64,000 nucleotides of DNA from Haloimpatiens massiliensis (lineage in GTDB: Bacteria > Bacillota > Clostridia > Clostridiales > Clostridiaceae), in assembly GCF_900184255.1 (NCBI RefSeq), contig NZ_LT854639.1:449555-513554 (forward strand). Reading direction: 5' to 3'. Within the stretch, counting starts at the first letter, position 1. Every line of letters starts with the position of its first letter. The notes beneath the pieces are model-generated. The model was not told the origin of the DNA and made no database searches. It saw only the letters and a list, made by a program, of their open reading frames with translations. The translations under genes and the position numbers were made by a program. Below are positions 53,443-63,035 of the stretch, piece after piece.

Positions 53443-54603
53443 CTATCCTATATAACCTGCTTTTTTAAGTACTTCTTGAGCCTTTTCACTTTCGTCCTCT
53501 GCCACAAGAATTACAGGACCTGTGCATCCCATTCCACTTTCTGAGTATACTTCTTCTTTCCAAAGAGATTTACAAGCATCTTCAAGTTCAAGTATATCTA
53601 TACCTGGGATAGCAAATGTTACAACTTTCTTAGGTGGTATTTTAACTTCTTCTGCTGCAGCTGGAGCTGCTTTTTTAGTAACTTTATCTATTTCTTCTTG
53701 AAGCCCTGCTTTTTTAGCAGCTTTGAACTCTCCAGAAGCAATAGATAAAACTTTATTTTGTGCACAAGTAGCACAGTATCTTAAAGCTTCACATATAAGT
53801 GGAGCACCTGATGCTCTTGATACTATGTTAACTAGCTTATCATAGTTATCACCAATTCCTGGTCCATAACCATATCCAACAGTTTCATAGTTTCCACCTG
53901 TAGTAAATGAAGAGAATATTTTTATAAGAAGATTTCCTGTTAATGAATCACATACCATTACATCTGGAGTGCCTGCAAGAAGATCATTTCCTCTCATTAC
54001 AGCTCCACCATCTGCTCTTAGTGATTCAGCAAAATCAAATTGGTATCCTCTATTTTTAACTTCTGTTAATATTCTTTCAACTTGTCTAGCTCCATCAACA
54101 TTTAATATACCTACTCTAGGATTTTCTATTCCTAAAGCTTTAGCAGTAGATATTCCTGATATAGCATTTATAACCATACCTTCAACTCTGTTTGTTGATG
54201 TGGTTCCAGTAGTTGTAGCTATTATCATTTCTCTTCCCATACCTGGAGTTACTACTCTTCCTACAGTAGATACTCCTATTGGAAAATCAAAGTGTTGAGT
54301 TACACATCCATCTATTTCGCCTTTTTCAAGAAGTTCAACCATTTTCTTATGGCCTTCTTCTGCATCACTTACTTCTATAGTTTCGAATTCATCGGTAATT
54401 TTTGATCCTATTAAAACTATATCAAAATCACCGTATTTACCCTTAGCTAATTTAGCAGCTTTAACCATTTCCTCTACGCCATGCTCTGAGCCTAAAATAG
54501 TCAAGCCTATTCTTACTTTCTTCTTAAAGCTTCCACTTTTTATACCTTCAGCGATTTCATTGAACACCTCAGCAATCATTGCCTTTGTAGCGTTACTAGC
54601 CAA
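53443..54603 (-). CDS. grdD: Glycine reductase complex protein C, small subunit
   Basis: A 386-residue subunit of protein C, which converts the selenium-bound carboxymethyl intermediate to acetyl phosphate. The C-terminal SGMGCTGPVILVAED contains the cysteine (residue 360 here) that corresponds to the thiol implicated in acetyl phosphate formation in Eubacterium acidaminophilum. The N-terminal half resembles PlsX. GTG 54612 lies in the AAAGGGGTG ribosome site; TTG 54603 gives the family-like start MASNATKAMIAEVFNEI. It is the last gene of the operon. Confidence 0.95.
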   Translation of the reverse strand: MASNATKAMIAEVFNEIAEGIKSGSFKKKVRIGLTILGSEHGVEEMVKAAKLAKGKYGDFDIVLIGSKITDEFETIEVSDAEEGHKKMVELLEKGEIDGCVTQHFDFPIGVSTVGRVVTPGMGREMIIATTTGTTSTNRVEGMVINAISGISTAKALGIENPRVGILNVDGARQVERILTEVKNRGYQFDFAESLRADGGAVMRGNDLLAGTPDVMVCDSLTGNLLIKIFSSFTTGGNYETVGYGYGPGIGDNYDKLVNIVSRASGAPLICEALRYCATCAQNKVLSIASGEFKAAKKAGLQEEIDKVTKKAAPAAAEEVKIPPKKVVTFAIPGIDILELEDACKSLWKEEVYSESGMGCTGPVILVAEDESEKAQEVLKKAGYIG

Positions 54604-54636
54604 GTGAAACACCCCTTTCTATAATGTATTAATGCA

Positions 54637-56178
54637 TTATTCTTCTACTTTTGATCCTAAGAAATTAGCAAAGTCTTTCATAGCATCTGCAACCATATCT
54701 TTAACTTCTTCCTTGCTGATTCCGCCTTCTTCTTCTACTTTTCCTGTATTCTTTTCAACCAATATAGAAATACCATCGAATAGATTAGTCATTCTTCCTA
54801 AGAACAAACTTCCTTTTCCTATAATCATGAAGTTATTTAATTTTCCTTCTTTCATTAAATCTATTCCATGACCAATTATTGGAACACCTGATGGAATATG
54901 TCCTTGAGTTGGAGCAAATCCTGGATATCCATGCTCTTTTACGAATGCTGGTAATTCTTTTCTATCTAATTGTCCTGATTTAACAGCTAATGCACCTATC
55001 ATTTTGTAGTTTTGTGTTGGTACATCTCCAGCTCCTGCTGGTTCAGTTATTTCAGATGTTTGCATTTCTGGTGAGAATTTGTCTATTTGTGGTATTGTCA
55101 TTCCATTATCAACTAATGGCTTAAGTACTAATGCATCTAATACTGCTTGTGGTGAAGCTCCACTTGCTATAGTATGTCTTCCAATAACATCTGTTCTTAT
55201 GATTGGATGAACTCCATCATTTTCAGAAACTAATATTGCAAAACCTCCTAAACAATCTTCTAATACTGGTAAATCTTTTCCTACATGAGATTTTCCATTC
55301 ATACCTAGTTTAGCTGTACATCCACCAGCTACTACTAAAACATGTTTGAACATGCCTGATTTTACAAGAGATGCTGCATTAATTAAAGCATGAGATGGTC
55401 CAGCACAGAATCCTCTCATATCTATACCAGTAGCTCCTTTAAATCCAGCTATTTCTCCTACAGATTTAGCTAAGTTTCCGCCACCTCTTTGGTTCATATC
55501 TCCTACAGCTTCTTCTGAACACTCTATAATGTATCCAACTTCTTCAACTGGTAAATCTAATTCTTTTGTAATATACATAGCAGCAAGTACTCCTGAAGCT
55601 TTAACTGCTAAGTTCTCAAGCATGAATTCTGCTGAAAGGTTAGAATCAAATTCGTGTGCTCTTTTTACGCATCCAACTAATTTTCCGTCTTGGTATAATC
55701 CTTCTGCTCCGTTTTGGTTTACAGCCTTTTCAATATCAGCCATTTCTGCGCCTTTTAAAGCTCCAACCTTATCTTTTAATAGTTCATGTGCTTCTATTTT
55801 TCCTTTTATACCCTCAACAAAAGATTCTTCTAAAAGTACAAGATCAAAAACATCTACAATCTTCATTAATGCATAGAATTCATCTTGTGGCATTATTTCT
55901 CCAAATTTACCAAATCTACTAGCACCCTCTACATTTGCAGTATGCCAAGGTTTTGCAGTGTTTGATAATTCCTCTGGAGTCATGTTTCCTATATAAGTTT
56001 GGTTTGGTGCATATCCAACAACCTGCTCATAACTTCTTAAGTGGCTTTTTATAGCTTTTAAGTATTCTGAATCTGGATTTTGTTCTCTTTCTAACATTTG
56101 TGTAGTACCATTATGTATTACCATGTCTGGTGTGTTTACTAACACATAAGCTGCTTTTTTTAGAACTGGGAAACTCAT
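54637..56178 (-). CDS. grdC: Glycine reductase complex protein C, large subunit
   Basis: A 513-residue thiolase/FabH-like subunit of protein C. The N terminus MSFPVLKKAAYVLVNTPDMVIHNGT is typical, and RGFCAGPSHALINAASLVKSG carries the active-site cysteine. It pairs with GrdD to release acetyl phosphate. ATG 56178 follows AGGAGG; the frame upstream of it is an extension. It is separated from grdB by 213 bases with a hairpin, so protein C may be expressed at a lower level than proteins A and B. Confidence 0.95.
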   Translation of the reverse strand: MSFPVLKKAAYVLVNTPDMVIHNGTTQMLEREQNPDSEYLKAIKSHLRSYEQVVGYAPNQTYIGNMTPEELSNTAKPWHTANVEGASRFGKFGEIMPQDEFYALMKIVDVFDLVLLEESFVEGIKGKIEAHELLKDKVGALKGAEMADIEKAVNQNGAEGLYQDGKLVGCVKRAHEFDSNLSAEFMLENLAVKASGVLAAMYITKELDLPVEEVGYIIECSEEAVGDMNQRGGGNLAKSVGEIAGFKGATGIDMRGFCAGPSHALINAASLVKSGMFKHVLVVAGGCTAKLGMNGKSHVGKDLPVLEDCLGGFAILVSENDGVHPIIRTDVIGRHTIASGASPQAVLDALVLKPLVDNGMTIPQIDKFSPEMQTSEITEPAGAGDVPTQNYKMIGALAVKSGQLDRKELPAFVKEHGYPGFAPTQGHIPSGVPIIGHGIDLMKEGKLNNFMIIGKGSLFLGRMTNLFDGISILVEKNTGKVEEEGGISKEEVKDMVADAMKDFANFLGSKVEE

Positions 56179-56341
56179 TATAATACCTCCTCTTATTTTC
56201 AAAAATACATTCTTAATAATTTTATTAAAAACAAAAAATTAGTAACAATGCTTTTTAATTTGTTTACTTATTACTAAATTTTTATTTTCAATAAACAACA
56301 TTGTAAGTACACTGAAAGTTATTTTGCATATTTAAACAAAA

Positions 56342-56370
56342 GTGCTGGGAACACACGGTTCCCAAACACC
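56342..56370 (-). terminator. Hairpin between grdB and grdC
   Basis: GTGCTGGGAAC (56342-56352) pairs with GTTCCCAAACAC (56358-56369) and is followed by TTTTG on the minus strand. It is probably a partial terminator or RNA stabiliser inside the operon. Confidence 0.6.
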
Positions 56371-56391
56371 TTTATATATTGAATTAATGTA

Positions 56392-57699
56392 TTAGTCTTC
56401 AAAAACTTTTTGGCCATCTACTTCAGTTTCAAGAGCTTTTAATGCTTTTTTAACTAATCCTTTTCTTAATTCATATTCATCTTCTTTAGATAAAGCTGGA
56501 TTTCCAAGTGGGTGTGGAATAGCTATTGTAGGCACTATTCTGTTAGCACCAACTGTTAATGATATTGGTACTACTGTACACATATGAACTACTGGAATTC
56601 CGCCTCTTTCTATTTCTTTAACTAACGTTGCACCGCAACGAGTACAAGTTCCTCATGTAGAAGTTAATATAACTGCATCTACACCATCAGCTTTTAATTC
56701 AGCAACAATTTCTTCACCAAATTTTTTAGTTGATGCAACAGCAGTTCCATTACCAACTGTTGAGTAGAAATATCTATGAAGTGAACCGATTTCTCCGTTT
56801 TTCTCCATTTCTCTTAATACGTCAACTGGTATAACTCTGTCTGAGTCTTCGTTAGCATAAGTTGGATCATATCCACCGTGAGCTGTTTCATAAGTTTCTG
56901 AAGTTAAATCCATTACTCCTTCAATATCGTATTTTCCATAGTGAGATGCACTTGAAGATTCGATATGGTCTGGATTTCCCTTTGGAACTGTACCACCAGA
57001 TGTAACAATAGCAATTTTAGCTTTTGTTATATCTTTAACTGCTGGATTTGGATCTACTCTGTCGAAGTTTGGCATTGGGAATTCTGTTACGAATTCTTCA
57101 CCTTTTATCTTCTTAACAAGTAAATCTACAGCTCTTTTTGCTCCTCTTTCTTCATGGAAGAAGTTCTTTCTTATTCCTCTTGGAATATATCCTTCTTCTG
57201 CAGGAGTTCCTACAGCTTCACCTTTAGCTAATTTAGTAGCTAATTTAGCAATTGCTGGTAACGCCTGTCTCATACCTACTGCACTATTTCTAGTTTCAAC
57301 GATGTATACGTCTTTTTTGTACATATCAGCACCTGGGTTTTCAATGTACATAGCAGTTAATACAGGTATGTTTAATTTTTCTTCAACTTCTTTAGCTATA
57401 GTTCCACAAGCAACACCGTATCTACCAGCGTTAAATGCAGGACCTGCTATGAATAGATCTGGGCTATATTTCTTCACCATTTCTATTACTTCTGCTTTAG
57501 CTTCATCTATATTTTCATTGAAATAAGAGTCACCACATATTACTGTTGCAACTATTTCAATTCCTTCTTTTTTAAGTAATCCATTAAGACCCATTCCTGG
57601 TCCTACGAATCCTTCTCTTACTTCTGGTTTATAATCAGCTTTTTCTTCTCCACCAATTCCAGCATAGAATTGATTTATATAGTGAACTACTTTAATCAC
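56392..57699 (-). CDS. grdB: Glycine reductase protein B, selenoprotein subunit
   Basis: Read through UGA at 56653-56655, this is a 435-residue selenoprotein with Sec at position 349 in VILTSTUGTCTRCGATL (UxxCxxC). It is the substrate-activating subunit that binds glycine as a Schiff base with GrdE and transfers it to selenoprotein A. After the UGA the frame continues to ETEVDGQKVFED with the family's normal length, so UGA is recoded rather than a stop. The start is GTG 57699 with GGGGGAG upstream. The bases after UGA can form a hairpin suitable as a bacterial SECIS element. Confidence 0.96.
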
Positions 57700-57736
57700 T
57701 TTTTCTCCCCCTTTCAGGATTTAAAGTTATGGGTTC

Positions 57737-58207
57737 TTATTTGTTATATTTAGAATATTGGTCTCTTACAGTTTTAACTTCGTTTATTATATCATCAACA
57801 TCTAGAACCATTTCCATCATGCCGCATTGTTCATCGTATACTGCAGCATCACATTCGTCTTTAATTTCTGGCTCTACTACGTGGTAAACGCCTAATCCTA
57901 ATTCTACTCCAGCAAGTGGGCCTGCAAAAGTTGGGTCTCCAGCAGCTACTGTTTCTGCTGATAAGCCTGAAGCTTCACCTTCAGCTCCACCTAATACTAC
58001 TACTAAATTTTCAGGGCCATGCTTTTCAGCTAAGTCCTTTACTCTTTGTTGGATCTCCAGATCCATAGCTCCTGCAGCTGTTCAAACAAAGCATTCTGTT
58101 GATGCAAATAATACTTCTGCTCCAGCACTTTCTACACATGCTTGTATAGCTGGACCTGGTATACCATCTCTATCGCCAATAGCGATAACTTTCTTTCCTT
58201 GTAACAT
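57737..58207 (-). CDS. grdA: Glycine reductase protein A (selenoprotein)
   Basis: A 156-residue selenoprotein shared by glycine, sarcosine and betaine reductases. The frame starts MLQGKKVIAIGDRDGIPGPA at ATG 58207 and reads through UGA at 58082-58084 (Sec42, in the conserved ECFVUTAAGAMD). It then continues as MDLEIQQRVKDLAEKHGPENLVVVLGG. The selenol receives the carboxymethyl group and hands it to protein C; thioredoxin re-reduces the resulting selenide-sulfide. A reading without recoding would leave two useless fragments. Confidence 0.97.
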
Positions 58208-58282
58208 TATAATCATCCTTTCTGTTCTGTTTTAATTATGGACATTTGAATTTTTCTTTTTTAAACTGTTAATGGACTGATA

Positions 58283-59569
58283 TTAGAATCCTCTTGCAGT
58301 TAAGTAGTTAAATCCAACTTCACTAGTTGCTCCAGTTATAACTTGGATTTCAGCTTCTATAGAACCGTCTTCTCTTAAACTTCCAACGTGTCCTCCAGCT
58401 ATTATATTAGCTGCTTCTGGATGTCCTATTACTTTTTTCATTGGAGGTAATACAACTACTTCGTTAGCATTTCCTCCTGTTACAACTGCATCTCCTTTTG
58501 GAGTTGAGTCTGCTAATGATTGAGAACTTCCATCTTGTCCTGCATATTCGTCAGTTATAAGAACTGTTTTGATTCCTTTTTCTGTTATCTTGTTACAGTT
58601 CATAACAAGGTCAGCATCTGGATTACCAAAACCTTCTTCAGAAATTATAACTGCATCTGCTCCTAAATATTCAACTAATTTAGCTGTCCAGTTAGAAGAT
58701 CTTTCTTTATCAGCAAGATATACGTTTTCGTTTGTGATTACACATCCTAAGAAGTTAAAATCTTTTCCATGTCTTTCATATAATTCTTCAATTACTGGAT
58801 GATTCATGTGAACATATGATGGGTTTTTGTCGCAAGCAGATACACAGTTACCACTAACGATTGCTCCATCAAATACTTCTGTTGGATATAAGAATGTTGG
58901 GATTATTTTCTTAGCATCTACGCCATATACATATGTATCATGTAGTAAGCCTTGGCTTTGTAACATGTATACATAAACTACTTTTGGTAGTTCTGGGTAT
59001 TGAGCTGCTTGTTGTAACAATGGTAATGTTTCAAATACCTTTACTTCATCTGGTTCAACTGCTTCACCAGCTTTTCCAAGGTAAGCAGCTGCTTTAAATC
59101 CTATAGTTCTTACAGCTTCTTCGTGTTGATGTTGATTTATTCCTTCTTTTGGTTCACAGATAACAACTAAGTTGTTAGTTTTAGAGAATGGAGTGTATTT
59201 TGCACCCTCTCCGCACATGTCTATGATACCTTCTTGGAATCCAACTATTTTACCAGTTGTTATTACTGCTGCTCCCTTAAGTACATGAGTTCTTCCATCT
59301 CCAACGATGTCAACTTTACTCATAAAGCCTGGCATTATGCCACCTTTACCCTCAACTTTAACTCTTGGCTCGATTACATCTTTAACAGGGATTATTCTTA
59401 CTTCCTCTCCTGGTCTAACGATATCAAAATCGATACTAGCTACTCTTTCGTCTCCGCTTACTTCATTTAACAATTCTTCTTTGTTTACATAAAGAACACC
59501 ATTTTCAACCTTAGTTTCATTTCCAAATTGCATGTCCTTTATAAATATTTTGCCTAATTCAAGACGCAA
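58283..59569 (-). CDS. grdE: Glycine reductase protein B, alpha/beta proprotein
   Basis: A 428-residue proprotein that is cleaved autocatalytically before a cysteine to give two subunits with an N-terminal pyruvoyl group. The likely site is in AIVSGNCVSACDKNPSYVH, at about residue 239. With GrdB it forms protein B, which binds glycine. GTG 59578 overlaps the GGGAGGTG site; TTG 59569 gives the family-like MRLELGKIFIKDMQFG and is preferred. It follows trxA in the operon after a 150-base hairpin spacer. Confidence 0.95.
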   Translation of the reverse strand: MRLELGKIFIKDMQFGNETKVENGVLYVNKEELLNEVSGDERVASIDFDIVRPGEEVRIIPVKDVIEPRVKVEGKGGIMPGFMSKVDIVGDGRTHVLKGAAVITTGKIVGFQEGIIDMCGEGAKYTPFSKTNNLVVICEPKEGINQHQHEEAVRTIGFKAAAYLGKAGEAVEPDEVKVFETLPLLQQAAQYPELPKVVYVYMLQSQGLLHDTYVYGVDAKKIIPTFLYPTEVFDGAIVSGNCVSACDKNPSYVHMNHPVIEELYERHGKDFNFLGCVITNENVYLADKERSSNWTAKLVEYLGADAVIISEEGFGNPDADLVMNCNKITEKGIKTVLITDEYAGQDGSSQSLADSTPKGDAVVTGGNANEVVVLPPMKKVIGHPEAANIIAGGHVGSLREDGSIEAEIQVITGATSEVGFNYLTARGF

Positions 59570-59619
59570 GATGTTCACCTCCCTAAAAAATTTAAAACAC
59601 TGATTAGATTTTTTATATT

Positions 59620-59654
59620 AAAGACCTCAAAGGCAGATGCCTTTGAAAGTCTTT
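59620..59654 (-). terminator. Hairpin between trxA and grdE
   Basis: AAAGACCTCAAAGGC pairs with GCCTTTGAAAGTCTTT around AGAT. No clear T tract follows on the minus strand, so it may stabilise the downstream grdE message rather than end transcription. Confidence 0.6.
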
Positions 59655-59718
59655 AAAAACATTTTCTTAACACATCCTATTTGTAATTTAAACAAATGAT
59701 GATGTTTTTATACTCGAA

Positions 59719-60051
59719 CTATAAAGTTTCGTAGTATTCTTTTATGAAGTTTTCTATATCGTCAATTGAGCTTACTTTGTCTGGAGTTATTGTTTTTACA
59801 CATTCTCCAGCATTGTATATTTTCATTGTTGGTAATCCTAAAACTTTTTGTCCTATAGCTACTCTTCTAGCTCCACCTATGTTTAAGCTAGCAAATTTAA
59901 TTTTGTCAGCGTATTTTTCCTCTAAACCATGTACGCCTGGCATTAATTGTTTACATATTTCGCACTTGTCTCCCCAAAAGTCAACAAATACTGGTTTGTC
60001 AGTGTAATTAATAACTTCTGCATCAAAATTAGTCTTATCTAATTCTACCAT
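59719..60051 (-). CDS. trxA: Glycine-reductase-associated thioredoxin
   Basis: A 110-residue thioredoxin fold. The redox motif reads FWGDKCEICKQLMPG, so CxxC is CEIC rather than the usual CGPC, with the cis-proline in LGLPTMKIY. It delivers electrons to the selenide-sulfide of protein A. The unusual CxxC suggests it is tuned to this partner. It lies between trxB and grdE, and AGGAGG precedes the ATG. Confidence 0.93.
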   Translation of the reverse strand: MVELDKTNFDAEVINYTDKPVFVDFWGDKCEICKQLMPGVHGLEEKYADKIKFASLNIGGARRVAIGQKVLGLPTMKIYNAGECVKTITPDKVSSIDDIENFIKEYYETL

Positions 60052-60106
60052 TTTACAGACCTCCTATTTATTTTATATTATTAATATTTACAATTTTTTG
60101 AACTTT

Positions 60107-60174
60107 TTTATTAAATTTTTTAATCAAATTATTTCGAAATTTTTCTATAAATTTTTTAGTCAATTTATTTCGAA
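60107..60174. repeat. Two imperfect direct repeats in the trxB-trxA gap
   Basis: AAATTTTTTAATCAAATTAT and AAATTTTTTAGTCAATTTAT, each followed by TTCGAA, recur with a period of about 38 bases. The segment is AT-rich with no frame. Confidence 0.65.
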
Positions 60175-60234
60175 CTTTATGATTAAAATTTTAAACCTAT
60201 TTTATAATTTTATAAGATCTTTTGTTTATATATA

Positions 60235-61167
60235 TTACTCAGCAAAATTGTTTTCTATATAGTGTTCTGCATTTGTAGCAGCAATTGCTCCGTCTGCAGC
60301 AGCTGTGATAACTTGTCTTAATGATTTTTCTCTTATATCTCCAGCAGCAAATACACCATCAACATCTGTTCTCATTTCTTCATCAGTTACGATGTCTCCT
60401 CTATCATTCATTTTTACCTTTCCTTTAAATACTTCTGATATTGGAAGGTATCCAACGAATACGAATACACCATTAACTTCTAATTCACTAACTTCGCCTG
60501 TTTCTCTATTCTTTACTACTAAGCCTTCTAGTATTTCATCACCTTTAGCTTCTTCAACTACAGAGTTCCATATGAATTTGATTTTTGGATTTTTGAAAGC
60601 TTTTTCTTGAAGAGATTTTGCAGCTCTTAATTGATCTCTTCTGTGTATTACTGTTACTGATTCAGCAAATTTAGTTAAGTATATAGCTTCAGTTATTGCT
60701 GAGTCTCCTCCTCCTATAACAGCTATATCTAAATCTGTAAAGAAGTCAGCGTCACAAGTTGCACAGTAAGAAACTCCTCTTCCTCTTAATTCTATTTCAT
60801 TTTTAAATCCACCTAATCTTGGATATGCTCCAGTAGCTATTATTATAGTTTTAGCTTCGTAAGTTTCTCCACTCTTACATTTAATTGTTTTTGTTTTTCC
60901 TGAGAAATCTACATCCATTACTTCATTTTTAACAAAGCTTACACCAAATTCTTCTGCTTGTTTTCTCATTCTTTCTGTTAAGCTACTTCCAGTACAATCT
61001 TCAATTGATCCTGGATAGTTTTCTAATTCATCAGTTGTTGTTGCTTGACCACCAAATTTGGCTCTTTCAATTAATAAAGTGTCCATTCTTGATCTTGCTG
61101 CATAAAGTCCTGCAGATAATCCAGCTGGACCTCCGCCTACTATTATAGTATCGTAAATATGTGCCAT
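60235..61167 (-). CDS. trxB: Thioredoxin reductase
   Basis: A 310-residue FAD/NADPH thioredoxin reductase. The FAD fold is IIVGGGPAGLSAGLYAARS, the NADPH fold IAVIGGGDSAITEA, and the redox disulfide is in YCATCDADFF (CATC). The C terminus has GVFAAGDIREKSLRQVITAAADG. It reduces the neighbouring thioredoxin to drive glycine reductase. AAGGAGGAT precedes the ATG. Confidence 0.96.
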   Translation of the reverse strand: MAHIYDTIIVGGGPAGLSAGLYAARSRMDTLLIERAKFGGQATTTDELENYPGSIEDCTGSSLTERMRKQAEEFGVSFVKNEVMDVDFSGKTKTIKCKSGETYEAKTIIIATGAYPRLGGFKNEIELRGRGVSYCATCDADFFTDLDIAVIGGGDSAITEAIYLTKFAESVTVIHRRDQLRAAKSLQEKAFKNPKIKFIWNSVVEEAKGDEILEGLVVKNRETGEVSELEVNGVFVFVGYLPISEVFKGKVKMNDRGDIVTDEEMRTDVDGVFAAGDIREKSLRQVITAAADGAIAATNAEHYIENNFAE

Positions 61168-61180
61168 TCTTTCATCCTCC

Positions 61181-61567
61181 TTAAATTAATACATGATATA
61201 TTAAATCATAATCTATAACTTGAAAATCATTTAATACGTTTTCTGTCCAATTAGGAGTTTTCCCCATTTTCAGAAACTTATCCGTAGTAGCTATAGCGTT
61301 TTCAATAATAGTTAACGATTGCATATCTAAAGATTTTTCAGCTACTACTGACACGCACACAGTTCTGTACGGCGTTTCATTAGGTTTTACACTACTCATA
61401 AGTGGATGTGTCAAAAGTTTATGTCCTATATGTACATAATCCCTAACTTTTTCAAAAACCTTCATAACAGCGTCATTTATAAATATTACTTTTACAACTC
61501 TTTCTTCCATTTCTAATTTTTCTTTAGCTAAGGGATTGTTTGTAATTACTATCATATTTTCTACCAC
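61181..61567 (-). CDS. grdX: GrdX family protein
   Basis: A protein of about 128 residues at the head of glycine reductase operons; the role is unknown. MVITNNPL-like text (IVITNNPLAKEKLEMEERVVKVIF) is at the start and VLNDFQVIDYDLIYHVLI at the end. The frame opens at ATG 61588, but AAAGGAG 8 bases before GTG 61567 makes GTG the likely start; ATG 61555 is an alternative. It is the first gene after the glycine riboswitch. Confidence 0.9.
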   Translation of the reverse strand: MVENMIVITNNPLAKEKLEMEERVVKVIFINDAVMKVFEKVRDYVHIGHKLLTHPLMSSVKPNETPYRTVCVSVVAEKSLDMQSLTIIENAIATTDKFLKMGKTPNWTENVLNDFQVIDYDLIYHVLI

Positions 61568-61610
61568 GACAAATTCTCCTTTACACATAAAAGCATATAA
61601 AAAAGTACAT

Positions 61611-61660
61611 AAAAAAACAGAGAAATAAAAGACTTTGTCTATGCCTCTTATTCTCTGTCT
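61611..61660 (-). terminator. Riboswitch-controlled terminator before grdX
   Basis: On the minus strand CAGAGAATAAGA pairs with TCTTTTATTTCTCTG and is followed by TTTTTTT. Its 5' arm overlaps the last pairing element of the second glycine aptamer, which would make glycine binding exclude termination. Confidence 0.8.
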
Positions 61661-61812
61661 AATAACCTGAGAGTTTTGCTCCGTCGGTGCCCATAAGGCT
61701 TTCCAGAGTTATGTCAGTTTTAGGTCCTTTTTGCCTGAGAGATTCATATTGCTTCGGCTCACAATACTTACTCCTTCGGCTATTTACTATACTATATAGT
61801 AAATTATCTCCC
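61653..61812 (-). promoter_or_regulatory. Tandem glycine riboswitch
   Basis: On the minus strand the first aptamer has GGGAGA, GCCGAAGGAGTAAG and TCTCTCAGGCAAAAAGGACC. The second has ACTCTGGAAAGCC, CACCGACGGAGCAAAAC and CTCTCAGGTTATTAGACAG. These are the conserved parts of two glycine (gcvT-type) aptamers in tandem. It should switch on the glycine reductase operon when glycine is abundant. Confidence 0.95.
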
Positions 61813-61994
61813 ATAAACATCATCCATAATAAATATTTAATTATCTATTTGATTACATTATAACTGAATATTGATAAATTTTCTACAAAAAAACCTAAAT
61901 TCTTCATTGGTTTTTCGTATACATACTATAAGTTTATTAAATAGTTAAATAATTTATAAAATTATAAAAGTCCAAATTGAAATAAATGTATTTT

Positions 61995-62855
61995 TTAATA
62001 TTCTTCTATGAAGAAAACACCACAAGCACCTCCGCCGGAATGAGTGCCTACTATACAGCCTACATGAGCTTCTATGAATTCTCTGTCCATTGAATTAATC
62101 TTATTTGTTAACTCTCCTAATATATCTTTATTATCTGCATTTAATAGTATACTTGTTGCGCCCTCTTTTATGCCTTTTTCATCCATATAACTTAAAATAG
62201 TCTTTACCGCTTTTTTTCCACCTCTTACTTTATCCATAACAGCCATTTCTCCGTCTTTTACTTCTAATATAAGTTTTATACCTAATATATTTCCTATCAC
62301 CCCTGCTGCTTTAGATAATCTACCTCCCTTCACTAGGTTATCTAAGCTTGAAAAAGCAAGACAACTCTTCACATGAGGCATTCTCTCTATAATTCCATCT
62401 TCAATTTCTTTTATAGTTTTTCCTTGTTCTCTAAGTTTGCAAGCTTCTATAACTAAAATCCCCAGTCCTGATGTTACATTTAAACTATCTATAACTATTA
62501 TATCCTCTACATTTTTAAGTATAGAATCACTTGACAACATTTCTACAGCCATTTTAGCTGATTGATAAGTTCCACTCATTTTTGATGATAAATGTATGGA
62601 AACTATTTTATACCCATCTTCTATATACTTTTTATAGCATTCATAAAATCTTTGAGGATTCACTTGAGTAGTAGTTGGAAAAACATCTGAAGTATACATC
62701 TTTTGTAGGAATTCTTCTAACTTTATGTCTACTCCATCCCTAAAGGACTCCTCCCCAAAGTTTACAAACAGAGGAAGCACTTCTATGTTGTATTTTTCTA
62801 CTATTTCTTTTGGCAAATCAGCTGTGCTATCTGTTATAATTTTGATCTTTTCCAT
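61995..62855 (-). CDS. DegV family fatty-acid-binding protein
   Basis: A 286-residue DegV protein. IITDSTADLPKEIVEKYNIEVLPLFV begins the N-terminal domain, TSDVFPTTTQVNP and HLSSKMSGTYQSA form the lipid head-group site, and HSGGGACGVFF ends the C-terminal domain. Family members bind fatty acids, and some (FakB) present them to the kinase FakA for phosphorylation. No FakA gene is here. GAGAGGAG precedes the ATG. Confidence 0.93.
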   Translation of the reverse strand: MEKIKIITDSTADLPKEIVEKYNIEVLPLFVNFGEESFRDGVDIKLEEFLQKMYTSDVFPTTTQVNPQRFYECYKKYIEDGYKIVSIHLSSKMSGTYQSAKMAVEMLSSDSILKNVEDIIVIDSLNVTSGLGILVIEACKLREQGKTIKEIEDGIIERMPHVKSCLAFSSLDNLVKGGRLSKAAGVIGNILGIKLILEVKDGEMAVMDKVRGGKKAVKTILSYMDEKGIKEGATSILLNADNKDILGELTNKINSMDREFIEAHVGCIVGTHSGGGACGVFFIEEY

Positions 62856-62872
62856 GCGCTATTTCTCCTCTC

Positions 62873-63035
62873 TTAGGTACATGAAAATAAATAACAAATC
62901 AAAAATGCTAATATATTTTGTGTCAGACAAGGAAATAGGTTTCGTCGCTAGTAAGACTATCGGCGGGTTCTGCTGACGCAGTATGACGCAAAATAGACTA
63001 GCATACTGACTTGTTATTTATTTGAATGTGCCTTA
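62873..63035. repeat. Family 2 repeat, copy 2 (inverted)
   Basis: The reverse complement of the 16001-16164 element, with the same termini (TTAGGTACATG and GTGCCTTA) and internal GGCGGGTTCTGCTGACGCAG. It reaches the trmL stop codon, whose TAA is part of the repeat end. Confidence 0.88.

Noticed and set aside
56650..56656. UGA inside grdB read as a frameshift or nonsense mutation
   Set aside because: The frame continues with UGTCTRCG, the conserved Sec/Cys motif of GrdB, and reaches the normal length; it is selenocysteine.
58080..58086. Short ORF 57737-58066 taken as the whole of a gene
   Set aside because: The upstream 41 codons in the same frame, ending CFV before UGA, match GrdA; the short ORF is only the part after the Sec codon.
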